The notes: generated from the sequence alone by a model not told the origin. A stretch of DNA of 64,000 nt from Apricaphanius iberus (GCA_028564705.1 JAPXFQ010001348.1:1-64000); one strand, 5' to 3'. Positions 43,618 through 54,735 are shown, counted from the stretch's first letter. A program made the numbers and translations.

Positions 43618-45207
43618 TAGTGGGGCAAAAAAGTATTTAGTCAGCCTCCGACTGTGCAAGTTCTCCCACTTAAAATGATAGAGGTCAGTAATTTTCATCA
43701 TAGGTACACTTCAACTGTGAGAGACAGAATTTGAAAAAAAAAATCCAGGAATTCACATTGTAGGATTTTTAAAGAATTTATTTGTAAATTATGGTGGAAA
43801 ATAAGTATTTGGTCACTTCAAACAAGGAAGATCTCTGGCTCTCACAGACCTGTAACTTCTTCTTTAAGAAAATCTTCTGCCCTCCACTCGTTACCTGTAT
43901 TAATGGCACCTGTTTGAACTCGTTATCTGTATAAAAGACACCTGTCCACAGCCTCAAACAGTCAGACTCCAAACTCCACTATGGCCAAGACCAAAGAGCT
44001 TTCGAAGGACACCAGGAAAAGAATTGTAGACCTGCACCTGACTGGGAAGAGTGAATCTACAATAGGCAAGCAGCTTGGTGTGAAAAAATCAACTGTGGGA
44101 GCAATTCTCAGAAAATGGAAGACATACAAGACCACAGATAATCTCCCTCGATCTGGGGCTCCACGCAAGATCTCATCCCGTGGGGTCAAAATGATCATGA
44201 GAACAGTAAGCAAAAATCCCAGAACCACACGGGGGGACCTGGTGAATGACCTGCAGAGAGCTGGGACCAAAGTAACAAAGGTTACCATCAGTAACAGACT
44301 ACAACGACAGGGAATCAAATCCTGCAGTGCCAGACGTGTCCCCCTGCTTAAGCCAGTGCATGTCCAGGACCGTCTGAAGTTTGCCAGAGAGCACATGGAT
44401 GATACAGCAGAGGATTGGGAGTCATGTGGTCAGAAGAAACCAAAGTAGAACTTTTTGGTATAAACTCAAATCGTCGTGTTTGGAGGAAGAAGAATACGGA
44501 GTTGCATCCCAAGAACACCATATCTACTGTGAAGCATGGGGGTGGAAACATCATGCTTTGGGGCTGTTTTTCTGCTAAGGGGACAGGACAACTGATCGGT
44601 GTTAAGGAAAGAATGAATGGGGCCATGTATCGAGAGATTTTGAGCCAAAACCTCCTTCCATCAGTGAGAGCTTTGAAGATTAAACGTGGCTGGGTCTTCC
44701 AACATGACAATGATCCCAAACACACCGCCCGGGCAACGAAGGAGTGGCTCTGTAAGAAGCATTTGAATGTCCTGGAGTGGCCTAGCCAGTCTCCAGACCT
44801 CAACCCCATAGTAAATCTGTGGAGGGAGTTGAAATTCCGTGTTGCTTGGCGACAACCCCAAAACATCACTGCTCTCGAAGATCTGCATGGAGGAATGGGC
44901 CAAAATACCAGATACTGTGTGTGCAAACCTGGTAAAGACCTATAGTAATCGTTTGACCTCTGTTATTGCCAACAAAGGTTATATTACAAAGTATTGAGTT
45001 GAATTTTTGTTATTGACCAAATACTTATTTTCCACCATAATTTACAAATAAATTCTTTAAAAATCCTACAATGTGAATTCCTGGATTTTTTTTTTCACAT
45101 TGTCTCTCACAGTTGAAGTGTACCTATGATGAAAATTACTGACCTATCATTTTAAGTGGGAGAACTTGCACAATCGGTGGCTGACTAAATACTTTTTTGC
45201 CCCACTG
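43618..45207 (+). mobile_element. Tc1-like element D
   Basis: Left TAGTGGGGCAAAAAAGTATT and right, on the minus strand, CAGTGGGGCAAAAAAGTATT match as inverted ends. TA lies at 43616-43617 and 45208-45209. The inverted similarity extends inward for over 150 bp (AGTTCTCCCACTTAAAATGA; AATTTACAAATAAATTC). Length is 1,590 bp, full size for the family. It is inserted next to a hAT end (TTCAGCCCTA near 45230). Confidence 0.95.
43981..44945 (+). pseudogene. Tc1-type transposase pseudogene (element D)
   Basis: ATG at 43981 starts [20 protein letters not shown] and two helix-turn-helix units ([33 protein letters not shown]). Near 44420 a frameshift moves to the frame read from 44415, which carries the catalytic region. 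Two of three catalytic residues are altered: [11 protein letters not shown] has Glu where the first Asp is expected, and DLNPIVNLW has Val in place of the final acidic residue; [10 protein letters not shown] keeps the second Asp. The C-terminus is scrambled after ALEDLH. It is inactive. Confidence 0.93.
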
Positions 45208-45591
45208 TATATTGCTATCGAATTATCGTTCAGCCCTATTTTACACTACATTGTTAACACTTAGGTTTTTATTGGGGAGCTTTATGTGCATTTATAAGAT
45301 CAGCATTTTTGACAAGGTAATGTTTGCAAAAACACATTTGAACTAGTTAATGTCATATTTACCTCCTTGTATGAAGATTATTTATTGTCTTATTGTAGAT
45401 TGCACAATACATCTTGAACTCCTTTTTCAGCTGAATGTTTTTTATTTTATTCTATTTGTTCAATATCATATTTTTAAACCAAAGTTCATATGTGCTCTGT
45501 TTTCTGTTTTATTAGGCAAATCCAGATTAAAATAAAATTATAGTTTGCAATGATTTTTAGTTACCATTGTTTATGTTGTGATTCATTGTAG

Positions 45592-45776
45592 GGGTCTTTA
45601 AAAGCCACACCAGCAGAAACATCTGCCTCTCCCAGACGCCACCACTCGTTTATCTGAGCAGCAGTTCATCCATCACTCCGGTTGTGAAGAGGAGCGGTCT
45701 GTGTTCAAAGAAATGAATCAGCGGGACAAAGCGCTGGAGGCTGACTTCAACCCCAAAGTTCTGCTGCACAGATTAG
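45592..45776 (+). CDS. ZNF copy B, first coding exon
   Basis: The exon runs from an acceptor (ATTCATTGTAG, ending 45591) to a donor (AGATTAG then GTTTGT at 45777). Translation starts at ATG 45713: MNQRDKALEADFNPKVLLHR, 21 codons plus one base. Joining to the acceptor at 48270 keeps the frame and gives LHRLVVPADVQQILLVKE, the usual arrangement in fish C2H2 genes where a short N-terminal exon precedes the DVQQ segment. Bases 45592-45712 are the 5' untranslated part. A 40-bp remnant of this UTR recurs at 55945-55985. Confidence 0.65.
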
Positions 45777-46052
45777 GTTTGTATTTTTTCATGTCAGTAA
45801 CAGTTTAGGAGCAGCATTCAGAGTTTATTGGATTCAGCTTCTTAACAGAAAGTTGGGAAACTAATGTCTGTGTTAGCAGCTTAGCTTGCTAACTGATGGA
45901 AGATAGACTGAGTCCAACACAACAGCAAATGAAAGGGCCCAGTTTGATCCATCATATAAATAGTCAATGTTTCTGCTGCACTGATTCAATAACAGCAGGA
46001 GAAAACTTTGATTAGCTCCAATTGATAGAAAAAGCTGTTAGCATCAGGACTG

Positions 46053-46055
<3 letters not shown>

Positions 46056-46095
<40 letters not shown>
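46056..46095. repeat. (AT)n microsatellite in ZNF copy B intron
   Basis: Perfect 40-bp alternation of T and A, directly after the inverted duplicated flank. Confidence 0.95.
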
Positions 46096-46099
<4 letters not shown>

Positions 46100-46429
46100 T
46101 GCTGATGACACAGTAGTAGCAGTATTGTATCAGAAACTGTCTGGCTCCTGTTGGTAACAGGCCAGGGAGTGGTGACTTAATCTCCCTGTGGAAAACCTCA
46201 CCCAATGTGCAAAGGCGACCAATGATACATAATTATGCAGAAAAGGTCATTGTGATTGCATCATGTAAAATAAAACACAACAAAGGAGGGAACCACAATT
46301 ATTCCCATCAGACTTTTAACATAAACGATATAGAACTGTCCTTGACAACTCTCCTATAATTTCACTTGAATGGCCAATTATCTGTCCTTTTATCCATAGC
46401 CTCACCAAATGCTATTTATGATCATTTGA

Positions 46430-46590
46430 TATAGACTCCCTTTAGAAAGAAAATATTGAAAGTTCATTGCTGGAAGCTCAACGAACGACCTCACTTTGTT
46501 AGTATCGTCATGTATCACACAGCATTTTGTACCATAAGTTGTATGTACTTTAATTCCTTTTTTATGTGGATGCATTTCATTGCAGCATAC
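46430..46590. repeat. Duplicated flank, counterpart of 19205-19375
   Basis: It is in the intron of ZNF copy B and matches the sequence upstream of copy A in the same orientation, with a few substitutions and a one-base gap. Confidence 0.85.
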
Positions 46591-46632
46591 AGCACTGATG
46601 CATCAATGTGTTTGTTGTGAAGAAAGCATTTT

Positions 46633-46830
46633 AAGTTGGGATGCACCAATACCGATATTGGCATTGAGGCCTAAACCGTTCTTATGTATTGTATCTATGA
46701 ATCAATACTTGAAATGTGGCAACTATGCAATAATTTCACAGAAAATATGTATTTCTCACTTGAAATGTTTTGTGGCAATTCTATGAATATTTTTTATCTT
46801 ATTCACTATCATTTGTTGTTCCAAGCAGGG
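46633..46830. mobile_element. Half of a hAT MITE (61014-61388 family)
   Basis: GGGATGCACCAATACCGATA is the end; TTGAAATGTGGCAACTATGC and ACAGAAAATATGT correspond to TTAAAATGTGGAAACTCTGC and ACAGAAAATGTCT in the complete copy. It stops at CAGGGGCGAAGCTATG, where another repeat begins. Confidence 0.65.
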
Positions 46831-48269
46831 GCGAAGCTATGAATGGGGCATGAATAGGCACAGGCCCATGCAGATTGACAGATTTTCCACCCACCAGAGG
46901 CAGGGCCAGGGTCGTTTGGGGTTGCCATAGCAACACAAAGATTTGGCCCTAGCGGCTATTTAACCACCTGCGTTATGTTGTAACAGTTAAAATTTAAAAT
47001 TATTAATGTATGTGCAATGCCTTTTACAGTGTAATAAAGACAATACCTTTTATATCTGGTATTAATTATGATCATACAAAAAACTTCCCAGTTACTTTGG
47101 AAGTAGCAGGAGTTGTAATTTGGTGTTTTAAATAAAAAACAAAACAAATTTGCAACTGCTTACTGACACTAAACTATTAAGCTACTGCAGAGAAAATATC
47201 CTGGTGCCTTCCCTAACAACTACTAAATGAGGTTCATGATTTGTTAATATATTATTTTATATATTTTATCTTATTTTAATTTTTACATCATTTAATTATG
47301 TCTGTCATTGGAGCTTTCTCTCTCAGATGTACAGAAATATAAAGTTTTGTGGTATTTGTCAAGTAAACAGAGAAAAAAAAGTCTCTTTGTACGGCAGCAA
47401 AACAATATCTCATCATAAAGTTGCCTACATTAATGCGATCTCTGTCATCTTTCCTTTTTTTTTTCTCCTTCGGTCCTTAACATTGAAACTCAATAGAGAT
47501 CCATTTATGGAATAAGTATCTACTGTAATAGTCACTTGTAGGTAGGCTATAGATAATGTGGCGTAGCAGAGCAGAACAGGCTGCTCAGGAGAACAGGTGC
47601 GTGCCGCAAAGGATTATGGGTAGTGGATTTGTATGTATTGTAAAAGTTTTCTCTGGTTTTAAGTTATAAATTTGTGCTTCAATGTAGTCATCTTAGTTAG
47701 CCCTCGAGTTATATTATGGTCCGTGTTTAGTGGTATTTGTCTGTGCACCGTGATAGAGTTAGAGATGGAGGTGCACTATGATCATATGTCTGATGCCAAA
47801 TTAGTATACTGCAGCTGTGCTTTTTATGCAACCTCTTAAGAAAACTGCTCCCTTGTGGCTGTGTGGTGTAAGTAACACAAGGATTGATTTTACAATGTTA
47901 TTTCTATCAGAATACTTAAAAGTGGTCTGACAGATTGCAGTGGTCTGACATCAGCATGTACAGTTTTACTGTTGGGCTTTTAGCTTATTTTTGCTCACTA
48001 CAGCAGGCTAACATTAGCTAACCCAATAAGTGTTTCAGCTGGTCTCCTGTCTTCCTGCTTTATGGCAACGTCCACTCTCCTGCACATCTCCAGAATATTT
48101 CTCATATTCTCTGTTGGTTTTGGAGTCTGGCAAAAGCCGCAAACTAAGAGGTATGTTGAACATCACTGTCGTGTCCTGCATTGTTAAATGCGTAGCCTAG
48201 CAACGTACACCCTTAAAAGTGTTATAAAGACAAATTATAGTGGTTTATAATCTACATTATGTGTTTCAG

Positions 48270-49204
48270 TGGTTCCTGCAGACGTTCAGCAGATTTTGCT
48301 GGTTAAAGAAGATGATCCTGAAGAAGACAGTCCACGTTTTGACCTGCAGGATCAAAAGCCACTCTCACAGACCCCAAGTGAGGAGGATGATGATGATGAT
48401 GATGATGATGAGGAGGCGGCGGCGGCGGCGGCAGCAAACCATGATGGCTGGGAACTAGAACACTTAGCAGATTCAAGGCCAAAAACTGAAATGGACAAAT
48501 TGAAATGTTTTATATCACACAGTTGTGATGAAGATAGTATAACATTAAATGATAATCCAAAAGCAGATGGAAATGAGGGAACACACCCAGTACAAAGACA
48601 TGTCAGTTGTAAATTGTGTGGGCTCAAATGTAGGTTCAAATCAGGGTTAAATGTACACATGAGAATCCACTCAGGGGAAAAACCGTACAGTTGTGATTTT
48701 TGTGGATACAAATGTTGCCAGAAATCAACTTTAGATACACACATTAGAATCCACACAGGAGAGAAACCTTTCAAATGTGATTTTTGTGGATACAAATGTA
48801 GCCAGAAATCAAGTTTAAACACACACATGAGATTCCACACAGGAGAGAAACCTTTCAGTTGTGGTCTTTGTGGAAAGACATTTTGTAAGAAATCACATTT
48901 AACCAGACACATGAGAATCCACACAGGAGAAAAACCTTTCAGTTGTGATCTTTGTGGATACATATGTAGTGAGAAATCAAGTTTAGACAGACACACGATA
49001 ATCCACTCGGGAGAGAAACCCTTCAGTTGTGATCTTTGTGGATACAAATCTTGCAGGAAATCAACTTTAGACACACACATGAGAATCCACACAGGAGAGA
49101 AACCTTTCAGTTGTGATCTTTGTTGCTTCAAATGTAGCGATCACTCAAGTTTACACAGACACATCAGAATCCACATGAGAAAAAAAAATTATCTTGTGAT
49201 GTGA
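48270..49204 (+). CDS. C2H2 zinc-finger protein, copy B, last exon
   Basis: A probable nuclear DNA-binding regulator, paralogous to 19724-20865. The exon starts after TGTGTTTCAG (ending 48269) and is open to TGA at 49202-49204; with the first exon the protein would be about 332 residues. After the DVQQILLVKE lead comes an Asp8 then Glu2-Ala7 tract (exon residues 38-56), a short linker, then seven C2H2 fingers (exon residues 111-306) joined by HTGEKP or HSGEKP. All seven keep C2H2 spacing. The end differs from copy A because of a one-base change in an A run near 49187, which shifts the frame and gives KKNYLVM. No KRAB or SCAN domain is seen. The open frame argues that the gene is functional. 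Confidence 0.88.
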
Positions 49205-49374
49205 AAGATTGATTTATTGACAAGTCAATTTTTTTAAGTAAGAATCCAAAGAGGAAGACCTCTTTTTCAGTTGTTAGTATTTAAAAACTTCTGTTACAAA
49301 TTTCTATTTTGAAGGTTTTGTGGCCACAATATTCTTGATTTGAAAGTGGACAGTACATAGAAAGGGGAGAGAGA

Positions 49375-49495
49375 AGTGGGGAAAGACATGCAGCAAAGGT
49401 CCTTGCAGAACTTGAACCAGGGACGACCACGTCATGGACTTTGGCCTCTGTACATGGAGTACCGCACTAACCACTGTCCTACGCGATGCCCCTAT
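49375..49495 (-). repeat. tRNA-derived SINE downstream of ZNF copy B
   Basis: The minus strand reads GCGTAGGACAGTGGTTAGTG (A-box-like), then GTCCCTGGTTCAAGTTCTGC (B-box-like), about 50 bases apart. The same insertion, partly deleted, follows ZNF copy A (21005-21105). It is not a functional tRNA because the acceptor and anticodon stems do not fit. Confidence 0.7.
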
Positions 49496-49499
49496 TTTT

Positions 49500-50084
49500 T
49501 TTTTACTATGTTTTTAATATAGGCATTTTGTGCAATACATTTCAAATAGCCTGCTCTAGATTTTCTTTACTCATGGTAGTGATGGTGAGATGAAGCCTCT
49601 TTTTTTTCTTCCAAATTATAAAGTAAGACTAAATTCAAAGGCTGAGATGGGTGTTATTTTGTGCATCTAAAAAAAGAAGAAAGTTCTAACTATTCTGCTA
49701 TTAATGGAGAATAATCTATTCCCAGTTTGAAATGTCTAGGTTATGTAGTGCTTAAACTAGCACAGATTAAAGACTCTCATGGTTGAGAAAAAAATATCTA
49801 ATTGCCCATTAGCCATTTCCCAAATGTGAAGCAAGAAAACTAAAACCAACTTCAGCTTCAGTAGTAGGCCAGATACCTCTGCCTGAGAAAAAAAGGAATA
49901 TTTTAAAGTGTATTTATTTTTTTACATAAGGCAATGTCCTTAGCCTGCAGAGTATATTGAGATTTTGCCCTGAAAAATGTGCACCAATATTTTTAATGTG
50001 TCATCTGTACTGTGAAAAATCTGAAATGCAGATATAGGACATGATGTGGGATTTTGTAATTTACCCTGTGTATATTTTCATGTA
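49500..50084. other. Gene-free stretch after ZNF copy B
   Basis: The first part, to about 49600 (ATGGTAGTGATGGTGAGATG), still matches the copy A flank. The rest is AT-rich with no recognised content. Confidence 0.4.
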
Positions 50085-51397
50085 CAATTGTGGCCAAAAG
50101 TTTTGAGAATGACACAAATATTAGTTATAATAAAGTTTGCTGCTAAACTGCTTTTAGATCTTTGTTTCAGTTTCTCTGATGTACTGAAATATAATTACAA
50201 GCACATCCTATGTTTTAAAGGCTTTAATCGACAATTACATGACATTTATGCAAAGAGTCAGTATCAGCAGTTTTGGCCCTTCTTTTTCAGGACCTCTGTA
50301 ATTAGACTGGGCATGCTCTCAATCAACTTCTGGGCCAAATCCTGACTGATGGCAACCCATTCTTTCACAATCACTTCTTGGAGTTTGTCAGAATTAGTGG
50401 GTTTTTGTTTGTCCATCCACCTCTTGAGGATTGACCACAAGTTCTCAATGGGATTAAGATCCGGGGAGTTTCCAGGCCATGGATTGAATGAATTATTCTT
50501 CACCAAACTGTTGTTGGATTGTTGGAAGAAGTTGCTGTTGGAGGGTGTTTTGGTACCATTCTTTATTCATGGATTTGTTTTTGGGCAAAATTCTAAGCGA
50601 GCCCACTGCCTTGGATGAGAAGCAACCCCACACATGAATGGTGTCAGGGCGCTTTACTGTTGGCATGACACAGGACTGATGGTAGCGCTAAACTTTTTCT
50701 TCCTCGGACAAGCCTTTTTCCAGATGCCCCAAACAATCAGAAAGATGCTTCATCAGAGAATCTGACTTTGCCCTAGTCCTCAGCAGTCCATTCACCAAAC
50801 TTCCTGCATATGATCAATCTGTCCTTGATGGTTTTTTTTTAGAGAAGTGGCTTCTTTGCTGCCCTTCTTGACACCAGGCCATCTTCCAAAAGTCTTTACC
50901 TCACTGTGCGTGCAGATGCCTTCACACCTGCCTGCTGCCATTCCTGAGCAAGCTCTGCACTGGTGGCACTCCGATCCCACAGCTGAATCCTCTTTAGGAG
51001 ACGATCCTGGCGCTTGCTGGAGTTTCTTGGACGCCCTGAAGCCTTCTTAACAAGAATTGAACCTCTTTCCTTGAAGTTCGTGATAATCTTATAAATTGTT
51101 GATTTAGGTGCAATCTTAGTTGCCAAAATATCCTTGCCTTTGAAGCCATTTTTATGCAACGCAATGATGGCTGTACGCGTTTCTTTGCAGGTCACCATGG
51201 TTAACAATGGAAGAACAATGATTTCAAGCATCACCCTCCTTTTAACATGTCAAGTCTGACATTCTAACCCAATCAGCCTGACATAATGATCTCAGTACAT
51301 CACAGAAACAACTGAAACAAAGATCTCAAAGCAGTTTAGCAGCAAACTTTGTGAAAACTAATATTTGTTTCATTCTCAAAACTGTTGGCCACAACTG
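50085..51397 (-). mobile_element. Tc1-like element E, internally deleted
   Basis: Left CAATTGTGGCCAAAAGTTTT and right, minus strand, CAGTTGTGGCCAACAGTTTT are inverted matches. TA lies at 50083-50084 and 51398-51399. Inner inverted similarity includes GAGAATGACACAAATATTAG and its complement near 51360. Length is 1,313 bp, short for the family. Confidence 0.93.
50264..51234 (-). pseudogene. Tc1-type transposase pseudogene (element E)
   Basis: Read on the minus strand from about 51198: MVTCKETRTAIIALHKNGFK, helix-turn-helix DILATKIAPKSTIYKIITNF, GRPRNSSKRQDR linker and the second DNA-binding unit to ARTVR. Stops and shifts follow. The C-terminal part (50506-50264) has GNSPDLNPIENLWSILKRW with the third acidic residue intact. 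The segment that should carry the second Asp (between LPTIQQQFGE near 50510 and PWPGNSP) has been deleted. Inactive. Confidence 0.9.
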
Positions 51398-51399
51398 TA

Positions 51400-51944
51400 G
51401 ATGAACATTTGAACAATATTTTACTTACACGTTATAATCATTCACTTGCAAAGCACCATGGAGGGCTCTGAAAATGTTGAGGGCATTTTCAAGTGGATAT
51501 TTATCCAGGCACACTGGCTACTATCCAGGGCTGGACTGTGACCAAAAAGTGTCACTGGCATTTTTGACCATGGCAGCTGACCGTAATAATTTACAAAATG
51601 TGAAGAGCAAACAGCATACAAGAGGATATTATTATATTATTTTGTTTTAAAAATCACATTTTAAAACAACTGCAGCTTGGAGTCAGATTGGATGTCAACG
51701 ACACTCTGTTAAAGATGTCTTTTCTATGTCTTATGAAATAGTGTTTGTAAAATAGTCTACACAAGTATGCCTTTAGTATGCACATATATCCATGTAAAAC
51801 TATGAGCTCTAAACGTGGCACTGAGGGAAAGAATAAGCAGAGTTGAAGTCAGGAATAGTAGATCAAGCTGGTGAATGTATATTGTCAAAGTCGATTCATT
51901 TTACATATGCAAAGAAACTACATTTTCACACAAACTGAATTTGC
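51400..51944. other. Gene-free stretch
   Basis: No gene, repeat ends or motif recognised between the Tc1 element and the duplicated flank. Confidence 0.35.
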
Positions 51945-52135
51945 TCCTCTTTCCATGTAAATCCTAAAAGCAGGATGAACGAAAGAAAAGAAAACTATCC
52001 ATTTTATAGTGGATAAAACAGCAAAAAATTAAGATTTCTAAAGGGAAATTAGATTTTTCTATCAACAAGGCCTCAATGATTTTTTTGTAAAAACACAAAA
52101 CAATAAAATAAAAATTGTTGGAACTAAAATGCCTT
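51945..52135. repeat. Segment shared with 23040-23235
   Basis: It is the downstream flank of ZNF copy B that matches the downstream flank of copy A (TGTAAATCCTAA, GAAAACTATCCATTT, CAATGATTTTTTTGTAAAAA). Confidence 0.8.
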
Positions 52136-53015
52136 GCTTAAATCTCTAAATTCTATAGGTCCATGCGTGTTACTTCATCAGAGATCACAGAATTGAAATC
52201 CAGTTCTTTAACTTTATTAAAACCGATCAAATATTCAGTTACACGGCCATTGACTCTGGGCCAGTACATTAAGACTGAGCCAGTTCGCATTTTGGAACAT
52301 CACATTTTATAGCTTACAACATGTTTAAAATATCTTGGCATTAACTTTGTCTCACATTCAATTAATCATCAACATTACCATACATGATGTGTTCATAAAA
52401 TTCACAGTTTCATTGGTCCTTCAAAAATGATGCATTCATGATATATTAACATAATGGGAGGTCTTTTCTTCAACCAACAGTGATGTAGTGCAGAACCTTT
52501 CCGATGAGGATTTTATTACCTCACAAAAGTTCACAAAACGTTTAAGGAGAAGTCTGCTTATCTGATAGCTCATAAAAATAGTCTAAAAATGTTTCTAACT
52601 AATCCCCTAGACATCTGCTGAGGTCTTAGAACAATAAAACAGTTGGGAACTTCCTTAAAAAAAAGATCACTTGACCCATACCTTCGCAAATGTATTACCC
52701 GTGCACCCTCTACATAAAATGGTCTCTGTTCATCTTCTGGAATGCTCACACCCCCTCCGTACACAACTTATAACTCATGACACAAGCCGCAGGCTTCATT
52801 TTAAGCAAAGCCTTAGTTTTCTTTCAACTCAGCATACTGGATGTGAAAAAACAGAATGTATTAAAATTAATGACCCTTTAAGAAAACAGAAAATATTAAA
52901 ATGAATCCTTTACCAGACACCACTGTAGTACTCAAGCTGCATACAGGACAACATATCTGGTACAACAGAAATTACATTTCCATAAATAAATAGATAAGCA
53001 CAGTGGTCAATGAGG
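52136..53015. other. Stretch without a clear gene
   Basis: A minus-strand ORF (52764-52570, YGGGVSIPEDEQRPFYVEGA) and an AATAAAG on the minus strand near 52218 could belong to the same unit as the exon at 53022-53475, but no splice acceptor could be fixed. Nothing firm is called. Confidence 0.3.
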
Positions 53016-53021
53016 ACTTAC

Positions 53022-53475
53022 CCAGCTTTAGAGTCGCGTTGAGGATTTCGCCGTTCGGCAATAACCCACGGTTGGTGTGAATCACACTGATTCTGCTCGT
53101 CTGACCTCCACTTTGAGCACCTACACGGCTTTCTGTTTCACAAAGATCAGCGTAACTCTCCTTGAAACAACATAATTTCAGGCCTCCAGGCTTTTGGAAG
53201 GAGTTAATTTTTTTCATGAGTGAAGTGTCGGCTTTGGGAATAGGGATAAATGTCTCCCCAGCGGATTTGGGGCCAGGACACCGGTGAATCAAATTAACGT
53301 CTTTCACATATCTAACAGTGGCTTTAAATAACTGCTATTTCAGGTCAATAGAGATTTCAAGTTTCTCTCTAAACTTCTCCCAGTTTTCAAACATTAAAGT
53401 GGTTATATATTGGGGATTTCGCCTGCTAAGTTTTTGTTGAGTCTCTATAAGGGTCAAATCAAAACGCGTTCTCCG
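53022..53475 (-). pseudogene. Unrecognised minus-strand exon-like ORF
   Basis: Read on the minus strand from 53475 the frame gives RTRFDLTLIETQQKLSRRNP, MFENWEKFREKLEISIDLK, then one TAG (53337-53335), then KATVRYVKDVNLIHRCPGPK through NRGLLPNGEILNATLKLG and ends at GTAAGT (53021-53016), a consensus splice donor. Except for that single stop the frame is open for about 150 codons. Composition is protein-like (Cys, Trp, conserved-looking turns), unlike neighbouring AT-rich DNA. I do not recognise the family. It may be a decayed host exon or an exon of an unidentified transposable element. Confidence 0.4.
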
Positions 53476-53654
53476 TTAACGATTCCAAGATGTAAACATC
53501 TTCAAACTATTAAATAATCATGAACTCTGTTATTGATAATTAGCATTCTATTAATTAAACTTGCAATAGTGATAAGATCTTTAAAATATTCAGATTGCTG
53601 ACAAAGGTGTAGATTCTGAGATGTGTGGTAGTGAGAGGTCTGTTTAGAAAAACT

Positions 53655-53930
53655 GAAAGATTTAATCATTAGTTGTATCTACAGAGCGCCTGCCTTATAT
53701 AGAGAAATATTTATCAATTTTATGGAGAAACTTCTCAAGGCGACAGATCAAAATCTTGTTCATCTGTGGGGATTTGAATTTAGATCCATTGAATCCTAAT
53801 AGATCTAAAGTGAGAGAAGAATTCACTGACTTAATATTAAGCATGAGTTTATATCCATTAATCACCAAACCAAGTAGAATCACTTCTCAAAATGTCACAT
53901 TAATGGATAACCTTCAAACATACTATGGTA
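53655..53930 (+). pseudogene. LINE endonuclease fragment
   Basis: The frame from 53756 reads MFICGDLNLDPLNPNRSKVR then LYPLITKPSRITSQNVTLMD N. The GDxNxD motif followed some 40 residues later by P(T/S)R(I/V)T...T.(I/M)DN is typical of the apurinic endonuclease of L2/Rex/CR1-group LINEs. The stretch just upstream (ISCIYRAP) is in a different frame. No reverse transcriptase follows; a SINE starts soon after. Confidence 0.75.
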
Positions 53931-53969
53931 ATAATGGTAAAAGGCCTACATTTGTACATGTTGCACTAC

Positions 53970-54215
53970 ATTCAGTCATTCACACACTGATGGTGTTGAG
54001 CTACATCATGGCTACAGCTGTCCTGGGGTACGCTGACAGAAGTGAGGCTGCTGTACACACAGGCATCACCAGTTCCTCTGACCACCACCATCAGGCAAGG
54101 TGGAGGTATTGTCTTGCCCAAGGAAACAACAACCAAGACAGAGTGGGGCCTCAAACCAGCAACCCTACGGATACAGGACACACTCCTACCACCTGAGTCA
54201 CAGCCGCCCAGATCA
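53970..54215 (-). repeat. tRNA-derived SINE
   Basis: On the minus strand, GGCGGCTGTGACTCAGGTGG and GTAGGAGTG form the A-box side and GTTGCTGGTTTGAGGCCCC the B-box side, followed by a body with CAGCTGTAGCC and GTAGCTCAACACCATCAG. This is a widespread fish SINE. The tRNA-like part is diverged. Confidence 0.75.
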
Positions 54216-54735
54216 TACTACAGACAACGTTACACTGAGTGGGTTTCTTCTGAATGATGAGGACGATTTTTAATTAGATATGAAAAAGGGAGATCATGTC
54301 AAAGTGGGATCATTTATGCAGAGCTCCTCAGTTGTCTATAAGTGGATTTAGCAGTGACTGTAATCTGCAGGTCTTTATTTGGGATATTGTGTGCAGGGCT
54401 GCATGTTTGCATGGATTTGTTTTGGTTTTTTTGTATTTTTGATATGCAGTAATGGACTCCTGATTGAGGGCAGCTGCACCTCTAATGATCCCACACCTTC
54501 TCGGGTTTGGGATTGGTCCGCACGGGTTTTTGGACCCATTATAATGAGAGACAGAGGGGGATGAACGCAAGAAAAAGGCGACAGAGCAGAATGTGGCTGG
54601 CACAGACCTGCTCTACCAGAAGGAGTCTAACTTGGCGCATCAGGAAAGGTTTTGGATCTGGAAAAGGCGGAGCCCGGCAAAGAAGGACCCAGGCATGAGA
54701 GGCAGATACAACACAACGCTCACAAAGTGCTAAGT
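54216..54735. other. Stretch without a clear gene
   Basis: 54460-54710 is GC-richer and open in short frames (KRRQSRMWLAQTC; RKGFGSGKGGARQRRTQA), but no domain is recognised. It directly precedes duplicated block 2 and its last bases (GGCAGATACAACACAA) match the 3' end of the RTE LINE at 38041-38056. Confidence 0.35.

Noticed and set aside
48352..49131. 259-codon minus-strand ORF opposite ZNF copy B
   Set aside because: Same antisense shadow of repeated fingers.
50349..50618. Plus-strand ORF opposite the Tc1 element E transposase
   Set aside because: Antisense shadow of the minus-strand transposase sequence.
52118..52330. Possible LTR (TGTTGGAA start, AATAAA on minus)
   Set aside because: No second LTR, primer-binding site, polypurine tract or gag/pol coding found nearby.
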